A model generated the notes under the pieces. That model saw nothing but the letters and a program-made list of their open reading frames with translations, made no database searches and was not told where the DNA came from. Of a stretch of DNA of 64,000 bases, positions 10,138 through 20,156 are shown piece after piece. A program made the translations under genes and the position numbers. Positions within the stretch are counted from its first letter, which is position 1. Each line of letters starts with the position of its first letter. Origin of the DNA: Lachancea thermotolerans CBS 6340 (taxonomy: Eukaryota > Ascomycota > Saccharomycetes > Saccharomycetales > Saccharomycetaceae); NCBI RefSeq assembly GCF_000142805.1, contig NC_013079.1, forward strand, positions 558,001 through 622,000, in the 5' to 3' direction.

Positions 10138-10494
10138 TTACTCGTTGCCAAAAGTGTTTTCACCTGAGTATGTCACGTACAAAAAGCCATCCTTGTCCTT
10201 GTGTTCTTGGTAGATGGCAGACATCAGTGCCGCGGTAGGAGGGAGAGTATCGTTGACAAATATGAAAATCGCTTTCTCAGCTGGTAGCTTGATTCTCTTC
10301 CGGATCACGTAAACAAACTGGCCCACTGTTAGATCGGCTGGGACCAAATACTTGCGCTTGTCGATCTCTGGAATGTCCGACTTCTCGGCTTTTTCGCAGA
10401 TTACTGGGATGCGGTTTTCGAACTTCTGGCTGATCCGCTCAGACTCCGCCTTTCTCTTCTCGAACGGATATTCTGACTTGAAGGCTGATTTCAT
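10138..10494 (-). CDS. ATG8: Autophagy ubiquitin-like protein Atg8
   Basis: A 118-residue protein nearly identical to S. cerevisiae Atg8 (YBL078C) from [15 protein letters not shown] to the C-terminus. Atg8 is conjugated to phosphatidylethanolamine by Atg7, Atg3 and Atg5-Atg12-Atg16 and drives autophagosome growth and cargo binding. The ubiquitin-like fold is complete, with the hydrophobic pocket residues in [13 protein letters not shown]. The chain ends TFG-NE, so Atg4 should cut after Gly116 and remove two residues; S. cerevisiae has a single residue after that glycine. It sits between NUP170 and RTT105, consistent with the ancestral order. Confidence 0.99.
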   Translation of the reverse strand: MKSAFKSEYPFEKRKAESERISQKFENRIPVICEKAEKSDIPEIDKRKYLVPADLTVGQFVYVIRKRIKLPAEKAIFIFVNDTLPPTAALMSAIYQEHKDKDGFLYVTYSGENTFGNE

Positions 10495-10841
10495 GGTAAG
10501 GGTTGTACGTGTGTTTAGGATCTAAGTGTTCAGATGCTTTGCCAACGTTATAGAAACTCAATCCAGCTAAGCTTGGGGTTTCTCAAAATGCGAAGTTTTA
10601 GGTGTAAAAAAGCTCTTTAGGTTGCACTTTCCGAGTTGGATATATCAGTAAGCCTCTCTGTTCCGTCGTGTGCCTCTAACAGTAATCAAGCTTTGCAAAG
10701 GCCTTTACTTTGCAAATCTCAGGTGCGATGGGGCATCAAAGAGATAGTTCATCCCCTAGACTGTTCTCCTTCCCCTTATAAGTTTACAAACTTGACGAGG
10801 ATCAAGGGCGGGTAACCTAATAGATAAGTCAAGCACGTGAT
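10495..10841. other. ATG8 promoter and RTT105 3' flank
   Basis: About 350 bp. It contains two CACGTG palindromes close to the RTT105 stop codon (near 10833 and 10845, the second just inside the coding end) and a pyrimidine-rich tract. No gene is visible. Confidence 0.45.
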
Positions 10842-11399
10842 CTACACGTGCTCTTCGGAATTGGAGAGGGTGAAGCAAGCCAATGCTTCCTCTATCTGCT
10901 GCTGCTCGAGTTCCAGGAGCTTCTCGTACTCTTCACGCTCCTGCAGAAGCGCCACGAGCTCCTCATCCTCGAGCGCCTCTTGCTCGGACTCAAGCGCGGC
11001 GACATTGTCCGGGTCAAGTTGGTAGAACTCGGCCTCCCGTTCCAGTAGGCGCAGTTCGCATTTCTTCTCCAGATCCATAACGTCCTTCTCCATCTTGAAG
11101 GCACCGCCTCGAGCCTTCATGGCTCGGGATTCCCGCTCCCGATGCCTTTGCTCGTTTTGTTGTCGTCTTTGGGGGCTGGGGCGCGACCCACTATGCTTCT
11201 CGGCCTTCAAGGGCGAAGAAAACGGTTGCTTAACTCTTTGGTAGTTTCGCCGGCGCTCACTTGTTAGTTTATCTACGACAGACGCGTCAAGTCCGCTAGT
11301 CGGCGTGCTCAATTTTGTATCGTACGAAGGAGGGCTATCAGGGCTTTGGTCGTAGTAGGATCTGTGCTCCACCCGCGGAGGGCTCGAAAAGGGTTGCAT
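10842..11399 (-). CDS. RTT105: Rtt105-like RPA chaperone
   Basis: A 185-residue charged protein, identified mainly by position. In S. cerevisiae RTT105 (YER104W) lies between SSA4 and NUP157 and is transcribed opposite to NUP157; here the gene lies between ILS1-SSA and ATG8-NUP170 with the same orientation. Rtt105 escorts replication protein A into the nucleus with Kap95 and promotes its loading on single-stranded DNA. The N-terminal half is disordered and basic and holds a repeated QPFSSP motif (residues 2-7 and 59-64). The C-terminal half (about 100-180) is a Glu/Leu-rich coiled coil. S. cerevisiae Rtt105 is about 208 residues. Direct sequence similarity is weak from memory, so this is a synteny-based call. 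Confidence 0.72.
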   Translation of the reverse strand: MQPFSSPPRVEHRSYYDQSPDSPPSYDTKLSTPTSGLDASVVDKLTSERRRNYQRVKQPFSSPLKAEKHSGSRPSPQRRQQNEQRHRERESRAMKARGGAFKMEKDVMDLEKKCELRLLEREAEFYQLDPDNVAALESEQEALEDEELVALLQEREEYEKLLELEQQQIEEALACFTLSNSEEHV

Positions 11400-11679
11400 A
11401 GTAGAATGGCAGCCCAGTTGAGCGCGGAGATTGGCGGTATTCTGCTGCTTTTGAAATGGAGCTCGCTTCTGGAATTAAACATCAAGATGAAAAATAAAGG
11501 CAGATACTGTGTGCAGGGCCAAGGACAAAAAGAAGTGGCGGAGCCTATAGGCTTCCGAAGCCGCCAAAGTACTTATAAACTCATTTTGATTAAATTAATG
11601 AACGGCAATACTATAAAGTTTGTGTGCGGGTCGTCGTGTCTTGTATCTTGTTCTATAGCGTTAGAGCACTGAAGCAAGT

Positions 11680-14600
11680 TTAAATTTTGAAAAACTTCAG
11701 CTTGAAAATAGTGTCGTTAATCGATTGCTCCTCATCAGCGATATGGGCGTCATTCGATCCTTCGAACCTGGTGATTTGGGACCTGCAAGTCTTGGTCAAC
11801 ATGTCGTAGTGGGCCTTGATAACATCCTCCAAGTCAATGGTGTCTTTGACCAGTTCGTATTGGACAAGGACGTCGTCTGTGGCCTCGAGGCCACACTTCT
11901 TTCTCAGTTTCTGGATTCTGTTGATGAGCTCTCTTGCTAGACCCTCTGTTTTCAACTCTGGGTAGATTCTGGTGTCCAGAATGATCAAGACGTTTTGATC
12001 GGTACGGGTCTCAAGACCCTCGTCAACCAAATTCTCAGGGAGAGTTCTTATGACTGTCAAGTCTCCTTTCACTAGCTCAATACCGTCAAGTACAATAGAA
12101 CCGGTTTCCATGTACTCTTGAACATCCGCGGAGCTCAATGTTGGAAGGGCGCTCTTCACCTTCTTAGCGTCCTTCTTCAGCTTTTTACCAAGCACAGGCC
12201 AGTCTGCCGCCGCCTTGTACTCGATGCCATACTTGGCTTCGTCAGAAGTAATAATGAGATCGCGCACATTAAGTTCCTCAGTAACGTATCCTTGTAGAGC
12301 CTTGACGTCTTCCAGGTACTCTGGGTCACTGTGGAAGACGACCAGACTTTTCAGTGGAGTCTTCAGTGAAATCATTTTCTTCTCACGAATGTTTCTTCCG
12401 AGGTCGATAACGGCTTGCATTCTAGACATGCTTCTTTCAATGTTCTCGTCGAATCTCGATTCATCCACCACAGGGTACGACAAGAAGTGAACACATCTGC
12501 TGTCTTTGCCAAATCCAGACAACACTTCTTCAGGAATGAAGCTCTTCATTCTTTGGTAAATGTTGTCGGACAAAAATGGAGTGAATGGCGCCATAGCACG
12601 CACAAATGCGAACAGAGCATCGAACAAAGAGTTCAAAGCCTTCAAACAGTCTTGCTCACCATTCTCACCCTTCAAACGACGACGGTTCAAACGGATATAC
12701 CAGTTGGTTAGCTGGTCAATGAAGTCCAATAGTCTAGGAACGACAGCATACAGCTTGTAAGACTCCATCTCAGAGTGGATGTTCTTAACCAAAGTTTGCA
12801 AGGAGGCCAGAATCCATCTGTCCATCACGTTGTCGCTCTTTAGATTTGGATCATACTTGAAGTCCACATTCGAGGTTTTCTTGAGGAGCGCAATCTGGCC
12901 TTCCAAGAACTTGAAGGAGTTCCACCATGGCAGCAAGACCTTGGAAATAACCTCCTTCACGCCCTCTTCCTTGAACTTCAAGCTCTCTGCCTTCAAAACA
13001 GGAGAGTTAATCAAGTACAATCTCAAAGCGTCAGCACCGTATTTGTTGAGAACCAAGTTAGGATCTGGGTAGTTCTTTAAACTCTTTGACATCTTTTTAC
13101 CATCGGCAGCAAGCACGATACCACACACAATGACATTTTGGTAAGGAACTTCGCCAAACAACTGAGTACCTAAGACACCTAGAGTGTAAAACCAACCTCT
13201 AGTTTGGTCCAATCCCTCAGAGATGAAGTTGGCTGGAACCCTCTGTTTGAACTTGTCTTTGTTCTCGAAGGGGTAATGCTGCGAGGAGTAGGGCATGGAG
13301 CCAGACTCAAACCAACAGTCAAAGACTTCTTCGATTCTCTTCAAAACACCCTTGCCCTTCTTAGATGGGATGGTGATCCCATCGATAGCGTCACGATGTA
13401 GATCTTTGATGTCTTGGACGCCCGAGAGGGTCTTCAGTTCTTGAACAGAACCCACGCAGACAACTTCTTCATAATCGTCAGAAACCCAAATTGGGATGGG
13501 TGTACCCCAGTATCTGTTTCTAGAAACATTCCAGTCACGGGCGTTGGCAATCCAATTAGAGAATCTCTTTTCTTTAATGGCGCTTGGGACCCAATGTGAC
13601 TTTTGAACAGAGTCCAAGAATTGAGGGACGATCGGCTTTACACGCACGAACCAAGCGGGAACCGACCTGTAAAGCAATGGAGTGTCCGATCTCCAACAAA
13701 ATGGGTAACTGTGTCGGAACTGGGTGTTGGCTAGCATTACTCCGCTTGCGGTGAGGTCTTTGATGATCTGCTTGTCAGCATCCTTGACGTACATACCCAC
13801 GTAGTCGGAAACTGGCATTATGAATTTACCGGCGTCATCAACTGGGTTGGGCAACTCATCGTCCTCAGAAATGATGCCGTTCTCCAAACAAGCTCTGTAA
13901 TCCTCCTCACCAAAAGCTGGGGCGTTACTAACGATACCAGTACCAGAGTCGTTGGTAACGTAAGAGTCGCTGATGACTCTGAATGCTTTGTCCTGGAAAG
14001 CTTCCTTGAAGTAAGGATATGGTGGTTCGTATTTGAGACCGACTAGATCCTTACCCATTATTTTTCCAACAACCTTGAGACTCTCTTTCTCTGGCTTTTT
14101 GTAAACAGTTTTGAGCAGAGACTCCAGCATGATGAGGTACTTGTCCCTCTTCTCATCGTAAATCTTCGCGTACTCGAACTCCTCGTTGACACACATCGCC
14201 AGGTTGGATGGGATAGTCCATGGTGTTGTAGTCCAAGTAACAATATAAGTTTTTTCCATACCAATGATTGGAACGGCAAAGGTGACAGCAGGATCGTTAA
14301 CTTCTTTATAGTTCTGCTGCGCTTCGAAGTTACTCAGAGGAGTGGTACAACCAGTGGAGTAAGGCATAACTCTGTAACCACGGTAAACTTGATCCCTGTC
14401 AAAAAGCTGCTTAAACGCCCACCATGTAGATTCCATGAAACTTGGGTACATGGTCTTGTAGTCGTTGTCGAAGTCAATCCAACGACCCACACGGCCAATG
14501 GTCTTGCGCCACTCGTTGGCGTACATCATCACAATAGCCCTACACTCATCATTGTATTTGTCAATACCCATCTTGTAGACATCTTCCTTGCAAGTGATGC

Positions 14601-14898
14601 CAAGCTTCTTGTCAATAATGTGTTCGATGGGCAAGCCGTGCGTGTCCCAACCGAACCTTCTTTCAACATGGTAACCATTCATCGTAGCGTATCTTGGCAC
14701 AACATCCTTGACAGTGGAAGTCAAGATGTGTCCGTAGTGCGGCGTACCAGTAGCGAAGGGAGGCCCATCGAAAAACGAGAACTCGGGTAGGCCTTCGGTC
14801 AGTTTCAGAGAGGTTTGGAATGCGTCGATTTCATTCCACAACTCAAGGATTTTCTCTTCCTCCTTTGGAAAAGAGAACTGTCCTGTATGTTCAGCCAT
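11680..14898 (-). CDS. ILS1: Cytoplasmic isoleucyl-tRNA synthetase
   Basis: A 1072-residue class Ia synthetase, the same length as S. cerevisiae Ils1 (YBL076C). It charges tRNA(Ile) in the cytosol. The HIGH motif is HYGH at residues 54-57 after GPPFATGTP; the KMSKS signature is intact near residue 603 within GKKMSKSLKNYPDP. The CP1 editing domain with the conserved TWTTTPWTIPSNLA segment lies near 220-235, and the WFYT/GLDQTRGWF active-site block near 570. The C-terminal third is the anticodon-binding helical domain. Codon use is strongly biased, as expected for a highly expressed gene. The neighbours, an SSA-type HSP70 upstream and RTT105/ATG8 downstream, match the ancestral order. Confidence 0.98.
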   Translation of the reverse strand: MAEHTGQFSFPKEEEKILELWNEIDAFQTSLKLTEGLPEFSFFDGPPFATGTPHYGHILTSTVKDVVPRYATMNGYHVERRFGWDTHGLPIEHIIDKKLGITCKEDVYKMGIDKYNDECRAIVMMYANEWRKTIGRVGRWIDFDNDYKTMYPSFMESTWWAFKQLFDRDQVYRGYRVMPYSTGCTTPLSNFEAQQNYKEVNDPAVTFAVPIIGMEKTYIVTWTTTPWTIPSNLAMCVNEEFEYAKIYDEKRDKYLIMLESLLKTVYKKPEKESLKVVGKIMGKDLVGLKYEPPYPYFKEAFQDKAFRVISDSYVTNDSGTGIVSNAPAFGEEDYRACLENGIISEDDELPNPVDDAGKFIMPVSDYVGMYVKDADKQIIKDLTASGVMLANTQFRHSYPFCWRSDTPLLYRSVPAWFVRVKPIVPQFLDSVQKSHWVPSAIKEKRFSNWIANARDWNVSRNRYWGTPIPIWVSDDYEEVVCVGSVQELKTLSGVQDIKDLHRDAIDGITIPSKKGKGVLKRIEEVFDCWFESGSMPYSSQHYPFENKDKFKQRVPANFISEGLDQTRGWFYTLGVLGTQLFGEVPYQNVIVCGIVLAADGKKMSKSLKNYPDPNLVLNKYGADALRLYLINSPVLKAESLKFKEEGVKEVISKVLLPWWNSFKFLEGQIALLKKTSNVDFKYDPNLKSDNVMDRWILASLQTLVKNIHSEMESYKLYAVVPRLLDFIDQLTNWYIRLNRRRLKGENGEQDCLKALNSLFDALFAFVRAMAPFTPFLSDNIYQRMKSFIPEEVLSGFGKDSRCVHFLSYPVVDESRFDENIERSMSRMQAVIDLGRNIREKKMISLKTPLKSLVVFHSDPEYLEDVKALQGYVTEELNVRDLIITSDEAKYGIEYKAAADWPVLGKKLKKDAKKVKSALPTLSSADVQEYMETGSIVLDGIELVKGDLTVIRTLPENLVDEGLETRTDQNVLIILDTRIYPELKTEGLARELINRIQKLRKKCGLEATDDVLVQYELVKDTIDLEDVIKAHYDMLTKTCRSQITRFEGSNDAHIADEEQSINDTIFKLKFFKI

Positions 14899-15846
14899 CA
14901 GGGTGCTTGGCTCAGTAGTTAGGGTGTGTTCAGAGAAGGATTAGCCAATTATTGACACTCTTGTGGAGGACCTGAAATGACTAAACTATCTCGAGTGAGA
15001 GGCTAAAAATTTTTTTTGAACCAAAGATCACGTGCCGATTTCATGACAAGGCCAATCTTACTAGTCACTCCGGTTCTTTGACTTCACTAGCACGCCATCA
15101 AACAAACGCCTCTCAAGGACCAGGGCGTTATGAACCTCACTGGGCCGGACATGCAGTGGTAGTTTGCAACACTATCTAGCTTAAATTGTATTTCATGCGG
15201 CCAGATGTGCGTATGTGTGTGAAGAACCTCCGCGGCTAAATTGGGCTTGAACGTTTTTGTCACATCTGATGCTATGGAGAGAAGGCCTTTACCATGAACA
15301 TAGTATGTACATCCCCTAATTATGCTTGAGCAGCAACTTTGTGTCTTAGGGAAAATCGGTGAGTTTAGGCTCGAGCCCGTAGCGAGCCCGTTCTTGTGAC
15401 GCAGTTTAGATGTATCCGACGACCAAATTTTCCTTGCAAGTAGTGCTGGACCTTTGGCCTGGTAAACATCTTGAACAGAAAAGTCTCTTTCGGGCCCCCT
15501 TTCTTGGAGGCAAACGCTCAAACCTTCGAATGTTTCCAGGGTGAGTCCTATTAGGCACAGCGAGTCCCTATAAAAAGACGCTCTTTCGCCTGACTTGCGT
15601 AAGTACTCCGTAGCCCGAGCTCGAGATTGCCAAAAAACTTGTCATCCCAAGCAGATGGAACACGTCCCACCATCGAGCATCTGGTCGTGGCATTTCCTTT
15701 AACACTGGTATAAATTGGCTTTAAAATCAAGTACATACAATGTATATTCTTCCTATCAACCTGAAGTCATTAAAATGGCCTTTCTCAACCTGAAGGCTCA
15801 TATTCGTTCCGATTTTGTAACCTACATCATTTCATCATGTGGCAAT
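14899..15846. other. ILS1 promoter and HSP70 3' flank
   Basis: About 950 bp between two genes of the same strand. It has a CACGTG palindrome near 15030 and a T8 run near 15010, close to ILS1. Open frames of 144 and 61 residues on the minus strand have no recognisable content, and their Cys/His/Thr-rich composition looks random. I see no RNA gene. Confidence 0.5.
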
Positions 15847-17820
15847 TTAGTCCACTTCCTCGACCGTTGGGCCCGAGTCTCCACCGGCGGATCCAGAACC
15901 CGCGCCAGGAGCACCCGCACCGCCGAAGCCGGCTCCAGGAGCGCCGCCAGGAGCGCCACCGGGAACGCCACCAGGAGCGCCACCAGCTTGGTAGAATTTA
16001 GTCATGATAGGATTCGCGACGCCCTCAAGTTCTTGCTGTTTGTCTTTGTACTCTTCGGTAGATGCAGCTTGGGAGGAGTCTAACCACGAGATGGTCTCTT
16101 CCACCAGAGTTGTCAGTTTGCGTGCATCCTCTTCGCCAACCTTCTCCTTGAAGGCTGATTCACCAGCTGTGTTCTTCAAGCTGAATGCGTAAGCCTCGAG
16201 AGAGTTCTTGGTCTGAACACGTTCGGCCTCCTTCTCATCCTCAGCCTTAAACTTCTCAGCGTCTGAGACCATTCTTTCGATATCCTCCTTGGATAATCTA
16301 CCCTTGTCGTTGGTGATAGTGATCTTGCTTGACTTACCGGTACCCTTCTCGACAGCGGAAACGTTAAGAATGCCATTAGCGTCTAGATCAAAGGTGACCT
16401 CGATTTGTGGGACACCTCTTGGTGCAGGTGGAATACCGCTTAATTCGAACTTACCCAACAGGTTGTTGTCCTTCGTTCTGGTTCTTTCACCTTCAAACAC
16501 CTGGATCAAAACGCCGGGCTGGTTGTCAGCATAGGTAGAGAATGTCTCGGACTTCTTCGTTGGGATAGTAGAGTTACGGGGGATCAACTTCGTCATGATA
16601 CCGCCTGCGGTCTCGATACCCAACGACAGTGGCGCCACATCCAGCAACAACAAGTCTTGAGTCTTAGAAGACGAGTCACCTGTCAAGATGGCGGCCTGAA
16701 CAGCTGCACCATAGGCAACTGCCTCATCGGGGTTGATGGAACGGTTTGGCTCTTTACCATTGAAGAAGTCGGAAACCAGCTTCTGAACTTTAGGGATACG
16801 CGTGGAACCACCCACCAGCACGATCTCATCGACGTTGGATTTGTCGATTTTGGCGTCTCTTAGCACCTTCTCCACAGGTTCAAGCGTGGAGCGGAACAGA
16901 TCTGCACACAGCTCCTCGAAACGCGCACGAGTAATGGAGGTGTAGAAGTCGATACCCTCGAATAGGGAGTCGATTTCAATGGAAGTTTGCGCAGAAGAGG
17001 AGATGGCACGCTTGGCACGTTCTGCTGCAGTCCTCAAACGGCGCAGAGAACGCTGGTTGCCAGTAAGGTCCTTCTTTGTCTTGCGCTTGAACTCGTTGGC
17101 CAGATGGTTCACGAGACGGTTGTCAAAGTCTTCACCACCAAGATGGGTGTTACCAGCGGTGGCTTTGACCTCGAAGATGCCTTCGTCGATGGACAGTAGC
17201 GACACGTCGAAAGTACCACCGCCTAAGTCGAAAATTAGCACGTTGTGTTCGCTGCGGCCTTTCTTGTCAAGACCGTATGCGATTGCGGCCGCGGTTGGCT
17301 CGTTGATAATACGAAGGACGTTTAGTCCGGCGATTGTACCAGCGTCCTTGGTTGCCTGTCTCTGCGAGTCGTTGAAGTACGCAGGAACGGTTACCACGGC
17401 ATCAGTGACTGTCTGGCCCAAGTAACCCTCCGCGGTTTCCTTCATCTTTCCCAGTACCATCGAGGAAATTTCTTCAGGCGTGAAGCGCTTGGTTTCGCCC
17501 TTGTACTCCACCTGGATTTCTGTTTTGTTGCCTTCGGCCGCAACCACTTTGAATGGGAAGTGCTTGGCATCGTTTACCACCTCAGGGTCGTCGAACTTCC
17601 GTCCAATCAGACGCTTAGCGTCGAACACCGTGTTAGCGGGGTTGATCGCGGCCTGGTTCTTTGCCGCGTCACCAATTAGCCGCTCAGTGTCTGTGAACGC
17701 CACGTACGAGGGCGTGGTACGATTACCCTGGTCGTTTGCAATGATCTCAACTCGATCATTCGTGAAATGTGCCACACATGAGTATGTGGTACCCAAGTCA
17801 ATGCCTACTGCTCTGGACAT
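15847..17820 (-). CDS. SSA3: Cytosolic HSP70 chaperone, Ssa3/Ssa4 type
   Basis: A 657-residue cytosolic Hsp70. It starts [16 protein letters not shown] and ends with the EEVD motif that binds TPR co-chaperones. The ATPase domain carries the family signatures [22 protein letters not shown] and [14 protein letters not shown]. The substrate domain follows from about 390, and a Gly/Ala/Pro-rich repeat tail (GGAPGG units) precedes EEVD. The absence of signal peptide and HDEL rules out the ER form. Position between ILS1 and AAR2 equals SSA3 (YBL075C), and RTT105 nearby equals the SSA4 side, so this is the single ancestor of that stress-induced pair. The perfect heat-shock element and TATA box upstream agree with inducible expression. 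Confidence 0.97.
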   Translation of the reverse strand: MSRAVGIDLGTTYSCVAHFTNDRVEIIANDQGNRTTPSYVAFTDTERLIGDAAKNQAAINPANTVFDAKRLIGRKFDDPEVVNDAKHFPFKVVAAEGNKTEIQVEYKGETKRFTPEEISSMVLGKMKETAEGYLGQTVTDAVVTVPAYFNDSQRQATKDAGTIAGLNVLRIINEPTAAAIAYGLDKKGRSEHNVLIFDLGGGTFDVSLLSIDEGIFEVKATAGNTHLGGEDFDNRLVNHLANEFKRKTKKDLTGNQRSLRRLRTAAERAKRAISSSAQTSIEIDSLFEGIDFYTSITRARFEELCADLFRSTLEPVEKVLRDAKIDKSNVDEIVLVGGSTRIPKVQKLVSDFFNGKEPNRSINPDEAVAYGAAVQAAILTGDSSSKTQDLLLLDVAPLSLGIETAGGIMTKLIPRNSTIPTKKSETFSTYADNQPGVLIQVFEGERTRTKDNNLLGKFELSGIPPAPRGVPQIEVTFDLDANGILNVSAVEKGTGKSSKITITNDKGRLSKEDIERMVSDAEKFKAEDEKEAERVQTKNSLEAYAFSLKNTAGESAFKEKVGEEDARKLTTLVEETISWLDSSQAASTEEYKDKQQELEGVANPIMTKFYQAGGAPGGVPGGAPGGAPGAGFGGAGAPGAGSGSAGGDSGPTVEEVD

Positions 17821-17920
17821 AGTCTTTGTGTTTTCTTCTTTCTATATGAACTGTGGTATTCAATTCTTGTCTTGTGGATTGTGGTCGTGCATCTCGAACA
17901 AGCTCCATCGCATCTCCCTT

Positions 17921-17926
17921 TATATA
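17921..17926 (-). promoter_or_regulatory. TATA box of the HSP70 gene
   Basis: TATATA about 100 bp upstream of the HSP70 ATG, in the context GGTATATAAAGGG on the gene strand. This spacing is usual for an inducible yeast promoter. Confidence 0.7.
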
Positions 17927-17948
17927 CCTTTCAGCCACAACCTTGCTT

Positions 17949-17953
17949 CCCCT
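17949..17953 (-). promoter_or_regulatory. STRE (Msn2/4 site) of the HSP70 gene
   Basis: CCCCT (AGGGG on the gene strand), the stress-response element core, about 130 bp upstream of the start codon and next to the heat-shock elements. A five-base site is weak evidence alone. Confidence 0.4.
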
Positions 17954-18104
17954 AATTCCCTTTGTATCCCTATTCTTGCCATGCCGAGAAAATGGCGCAA
18001 CATGCCGCTTCTGGAGCTTCTGGATATTTCTGCGGAGTTCCTTAATGCTCCAACGGGCTCGCAGAAATGCGACATGTTTGCGCGGCCGGGAACCATCTAG
18101 ATGA

Positions 18105-18117
18105 TTCTAGAATTTTC
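18105..18117 (-). promoter_or_regulatory. Perfect three-unit heat-shock element
   Basis: TTCtaGAAttTTC is an exact three-unit Hsf1 site of the nTTCnnGAAnnTTCn type, 285 bp upstream of the HSP70 ATG. A second, imperfect array of TTC/GGA units lies at about 18009-18030, nearer the gene. Confidence 0.85.
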
Positions 18118-18373
18118 GCGCGGGGGGAAATAGCCGCGGAGGGTGCAGGGAGTAGCTGAGTGGGCGAAGCGACGGAACGCTGGGATGGGTAGCACAGGTA
18201 CGGGAAGCTAAGTTGTGTAAGGCCGCAGACGAGCTTTAAGGCGACAGGGTGGAGGGACTCTTGCAAGGATATTACAGCGTCGCACGGAAGAAAGCAGCAT
18301 CGCTTAGAACGGTGGAGAGAGTGTGGTGAGTGCTAACGGAGTCTGGTCACGTGCTCGGTGGGTGTTACGTGCA

Positions 18374-19453
18374 CTAGCGCCTGCGATAGAGCACACGCTC
18401 CGCGACGACCGGGCCGTCCGGATCGTCGTCCGAGAGACCCTGGTCGTGTGATAGGGCTTCTTCGTATGCCCCGTAGTCTGCACCATCGTCGCTCGCGTTG
18501 TCGAGTGCCGGCAGTAGCTCACGCGCTGCGACAGCGGTCTTGTGCAGGCGTTGGCCCTGGAAAGACTCGTCTAGGCACTTGGCCCACACTTCTTCGTTCA
18601 GCAGCGTATCTGCGTAGAGCTCGGGCATGACGCGGAGCTCTCGACTTAGCGCGTTATCCAGCTCGGACATGTGCGCTTCAGAAACTGTTGAGCTGCAGCA
18701 AACCAGCTCTAGGAGGTTGTGCCACTGCAGACTCGACCCGTAGCTGCCAAAGAGCATAGCATTCAAAAAGGCCCATTGGAGTTCGCCTAGTAATGACCTC
18801 ATGGAGTTGCGGTGGTGGCGTGGCAGTACAACATTGTGCAGGTAGTAGCTTTTGTCCAGGAAATCCTCCATCTTATGGTCATCGCGGATGGCCTCGCGCG
18901 ACTTGAACACGATCGGCGTGTAGTTCAATGTTGGCTCCACGGTGGGGGCGGACGCATTCAGCTGAGGCCGTCCGCCTTTAGACAGGGCATTGAGCAAGTT
19001 CTTGTTTTCCTCGCTGGTTGTCATGGCCGAATCCACGTATACTAGCCCGTCGCTGCACCCTGCAATGCATTTCACATCGGGCCACCGAACATGCTTCGTG
19101 AGCTCATTCCAACTGTCCTCCTCATCCACTGCAGGGTACGGAACCATGAGCGCATTGACCTGTTCGAACCTGCGATGGCCTTCGCTTCTGTCTCCGTCGC
19201 TGGCAAAAATTCTTGGTGTAAATATTTCCTTCTCGCCATCATACCGGAACTCTACGTAGTCTTGTGCATCACTCTCGAGCCAGTAGCCATAACGCGTGCC
19301 GTTCTCAGAGTGTTGGAAGTGCATAACGTGAAGTGCTGGTTCTCGGGGAATGTTTTTGATTCCATGGAAAGGCTGGCCTTGTTTAACTTCGAAGGAGTAC
19401 GTGTCTACCCCGATGGTGACAGCATGTGGTACCTGGTCAATAAAGACTTCCAT
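18374..19453 (-). CDS. AAR2: U5 snRNP assembly factor Aar2
   Basis: A 359-residue protein matching S. cerevisiae Aar2 (YBL074C, about 355) over its whole length. Shared blocks include VTIGVDTYSFEVKQGQPFHGIK near residue 13, the HFQH block near 46, FKSREAIRDDHKMEDFLDKSYYL near 200 and GELQWAFLNAMLFGSYGSSLQWH near 235. Aar2 binds Prp8 in the cytoplasm and blocks Brr2 until the U5 snRNP reaches the nucleus, where phosphorylation of Aar2 releases it. The C-terminal tail is acidic and variable. The order HSP70 - AAR2 - snR56 - RPS8 is the S. cerevisiae order. Confidence 0.97.
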   Translation of the reverse strand: MEVFIDQVPHAVTIGVDTYSFEVKQGQPFHGIKNIPREPALHVMHFQHSENGTRYGYWLESDAQDYVEFRYDGEKEIFTPRIFASDGDRSEGHRRFEQVNALMVPYPAVDEEDSWNELTKHVRWPDVKCIAGCSDGLVYVDSAMTTSEENKNLLNALSKGGRPQLNASAPTVEPTLNYTPIVFKSREAIRDDHKMEDFLDKSYYLHNVVLPRHHRNSMRSLLGELQWAFLNAMLFGSYGSSLQWHNLLELVCCSSTVSEAHMSELDNALSRELRVMPELYADTLLNEEVWAKCLDESFQGQRLHKTAVAARELLPALDNASDDGADYGAYEEALSHDQGLSDDDPDGPVVAERVLYRRR

Positions 19454-19771
19454 TTGTTAGCGTTAAGCTAACGTGAGCGGTTGTTGCCAGACAAGCTCAT
19501 CGCCGCCGAGATGAGCCCTAACTTAGTTAGCCGGAAATTTCTCGTAGTTAGTGACTAGCATATTTTCCAACTCAATAAATTTCGGTCTATAAATTGGTCC
19601 TCCCGATTATCCTTCACTAGTGTCTGCTTCTTACAACCTCATAAAGGCGCTGCCTCCGCTGCCGCTCCTAATGTTAGCATTAGCCGGTGAAACTCAGGAC
19701 ATCAGGAACCCTATTCTTATCAATCAGTTGATTGACAACAGGATTTCAAGATGCTCCATCTCGTAGTGTGA
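19454..19771. other. AAR2 5' flank and upstream region of snR56
   Basis: About 320 bp that should hold the promoters of AAR2 (leftward) and snR56 (rightward). I see no clear TATA box or factor site beyond AT-rich stretches near 19560-19600. Confidence 0.4.
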
Positions 19772-19869
19772 TTGTTCTTTATGATGAAAACATATTTTTA
19801 CACAGACCTGTACTGAGCTTTGCCATGCAGATAAACGAATATTGCCTTTTATCTCTGACTCAAGAACAA
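19772..19869 (+). ncRNA. SNR56: C/D box snoRNA snR56 (guides 18S rRNA Gm1428)
   Basis: All parts of a box C/D snoRNA are visible. An exact 8-bp terminal stem (TTGTTCTT at 19772-19779 with AAGAACAA at 19862-19869) closes box C ATGATGA at 19781-19787 and box D CTGA at 19855-19858. An internal CTGA (D') lies at 19813-19816. The sequence before D', CACAGACCTGT, is complementary to the 18S rRNA segment ACAGGTCTGTG; the fifth base before D' pairs with the first G of that segment, which is the known snR56 target G1428. S. cerevisiae snR56 lies between AAR2 and RPS8A, as here. The mature ends may be a few bases inside the stem. Confidence 0.93.
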
Positions 19870-20156
19870 CATGTAGTATTTAGCATAGGAGGACTTTCGA
19901 CGTAGCCGATTATCGTTACACTCGATCATATTTCACATGTTAGGTGTCCCAACGCATGCGGAACTTGCAGATCCATCGTGAAGTCCATACAGGGCCATTC
20001 ATCCGACAAGCATAATCAAGCGCTCGCCCGCCCCGCTAGTTAATCGCGCTCTGATGGTAAAGACTTGTATTGTGTTTTACAAAATTAGAAACAATTTACA
20101 AAATTGCGAGATATGATGACGGGAATAAAATGAGACCGTTGGTACAACTATCTCAT
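19870..20156. other. snR56 / RPS8 convergent spacer
   Basis: Noncoding 3' flanks of snR56 and RPS8. An ATGATGA near 20113 has no partner box D and is not called. No gene is visible. Confidence 0.4.

Larger units (their letters stand above)
17821..18373. other. HSP70 promoter region
   Basis: About 550 bp between AAR2 (3' end) and the HSP70 start. It contains the TATA box, STRE and heat-shock elements listed separately, and a CACGTG palindrome near 18347. Confidence 0.7.

Noticed and set aside
15087-15521. A 144-codon minus-strand frame between ILS1 and the HSP70
   Set aside because: No domain, no biased codon use and random-looking composition; the region is the ILS1 promoter.
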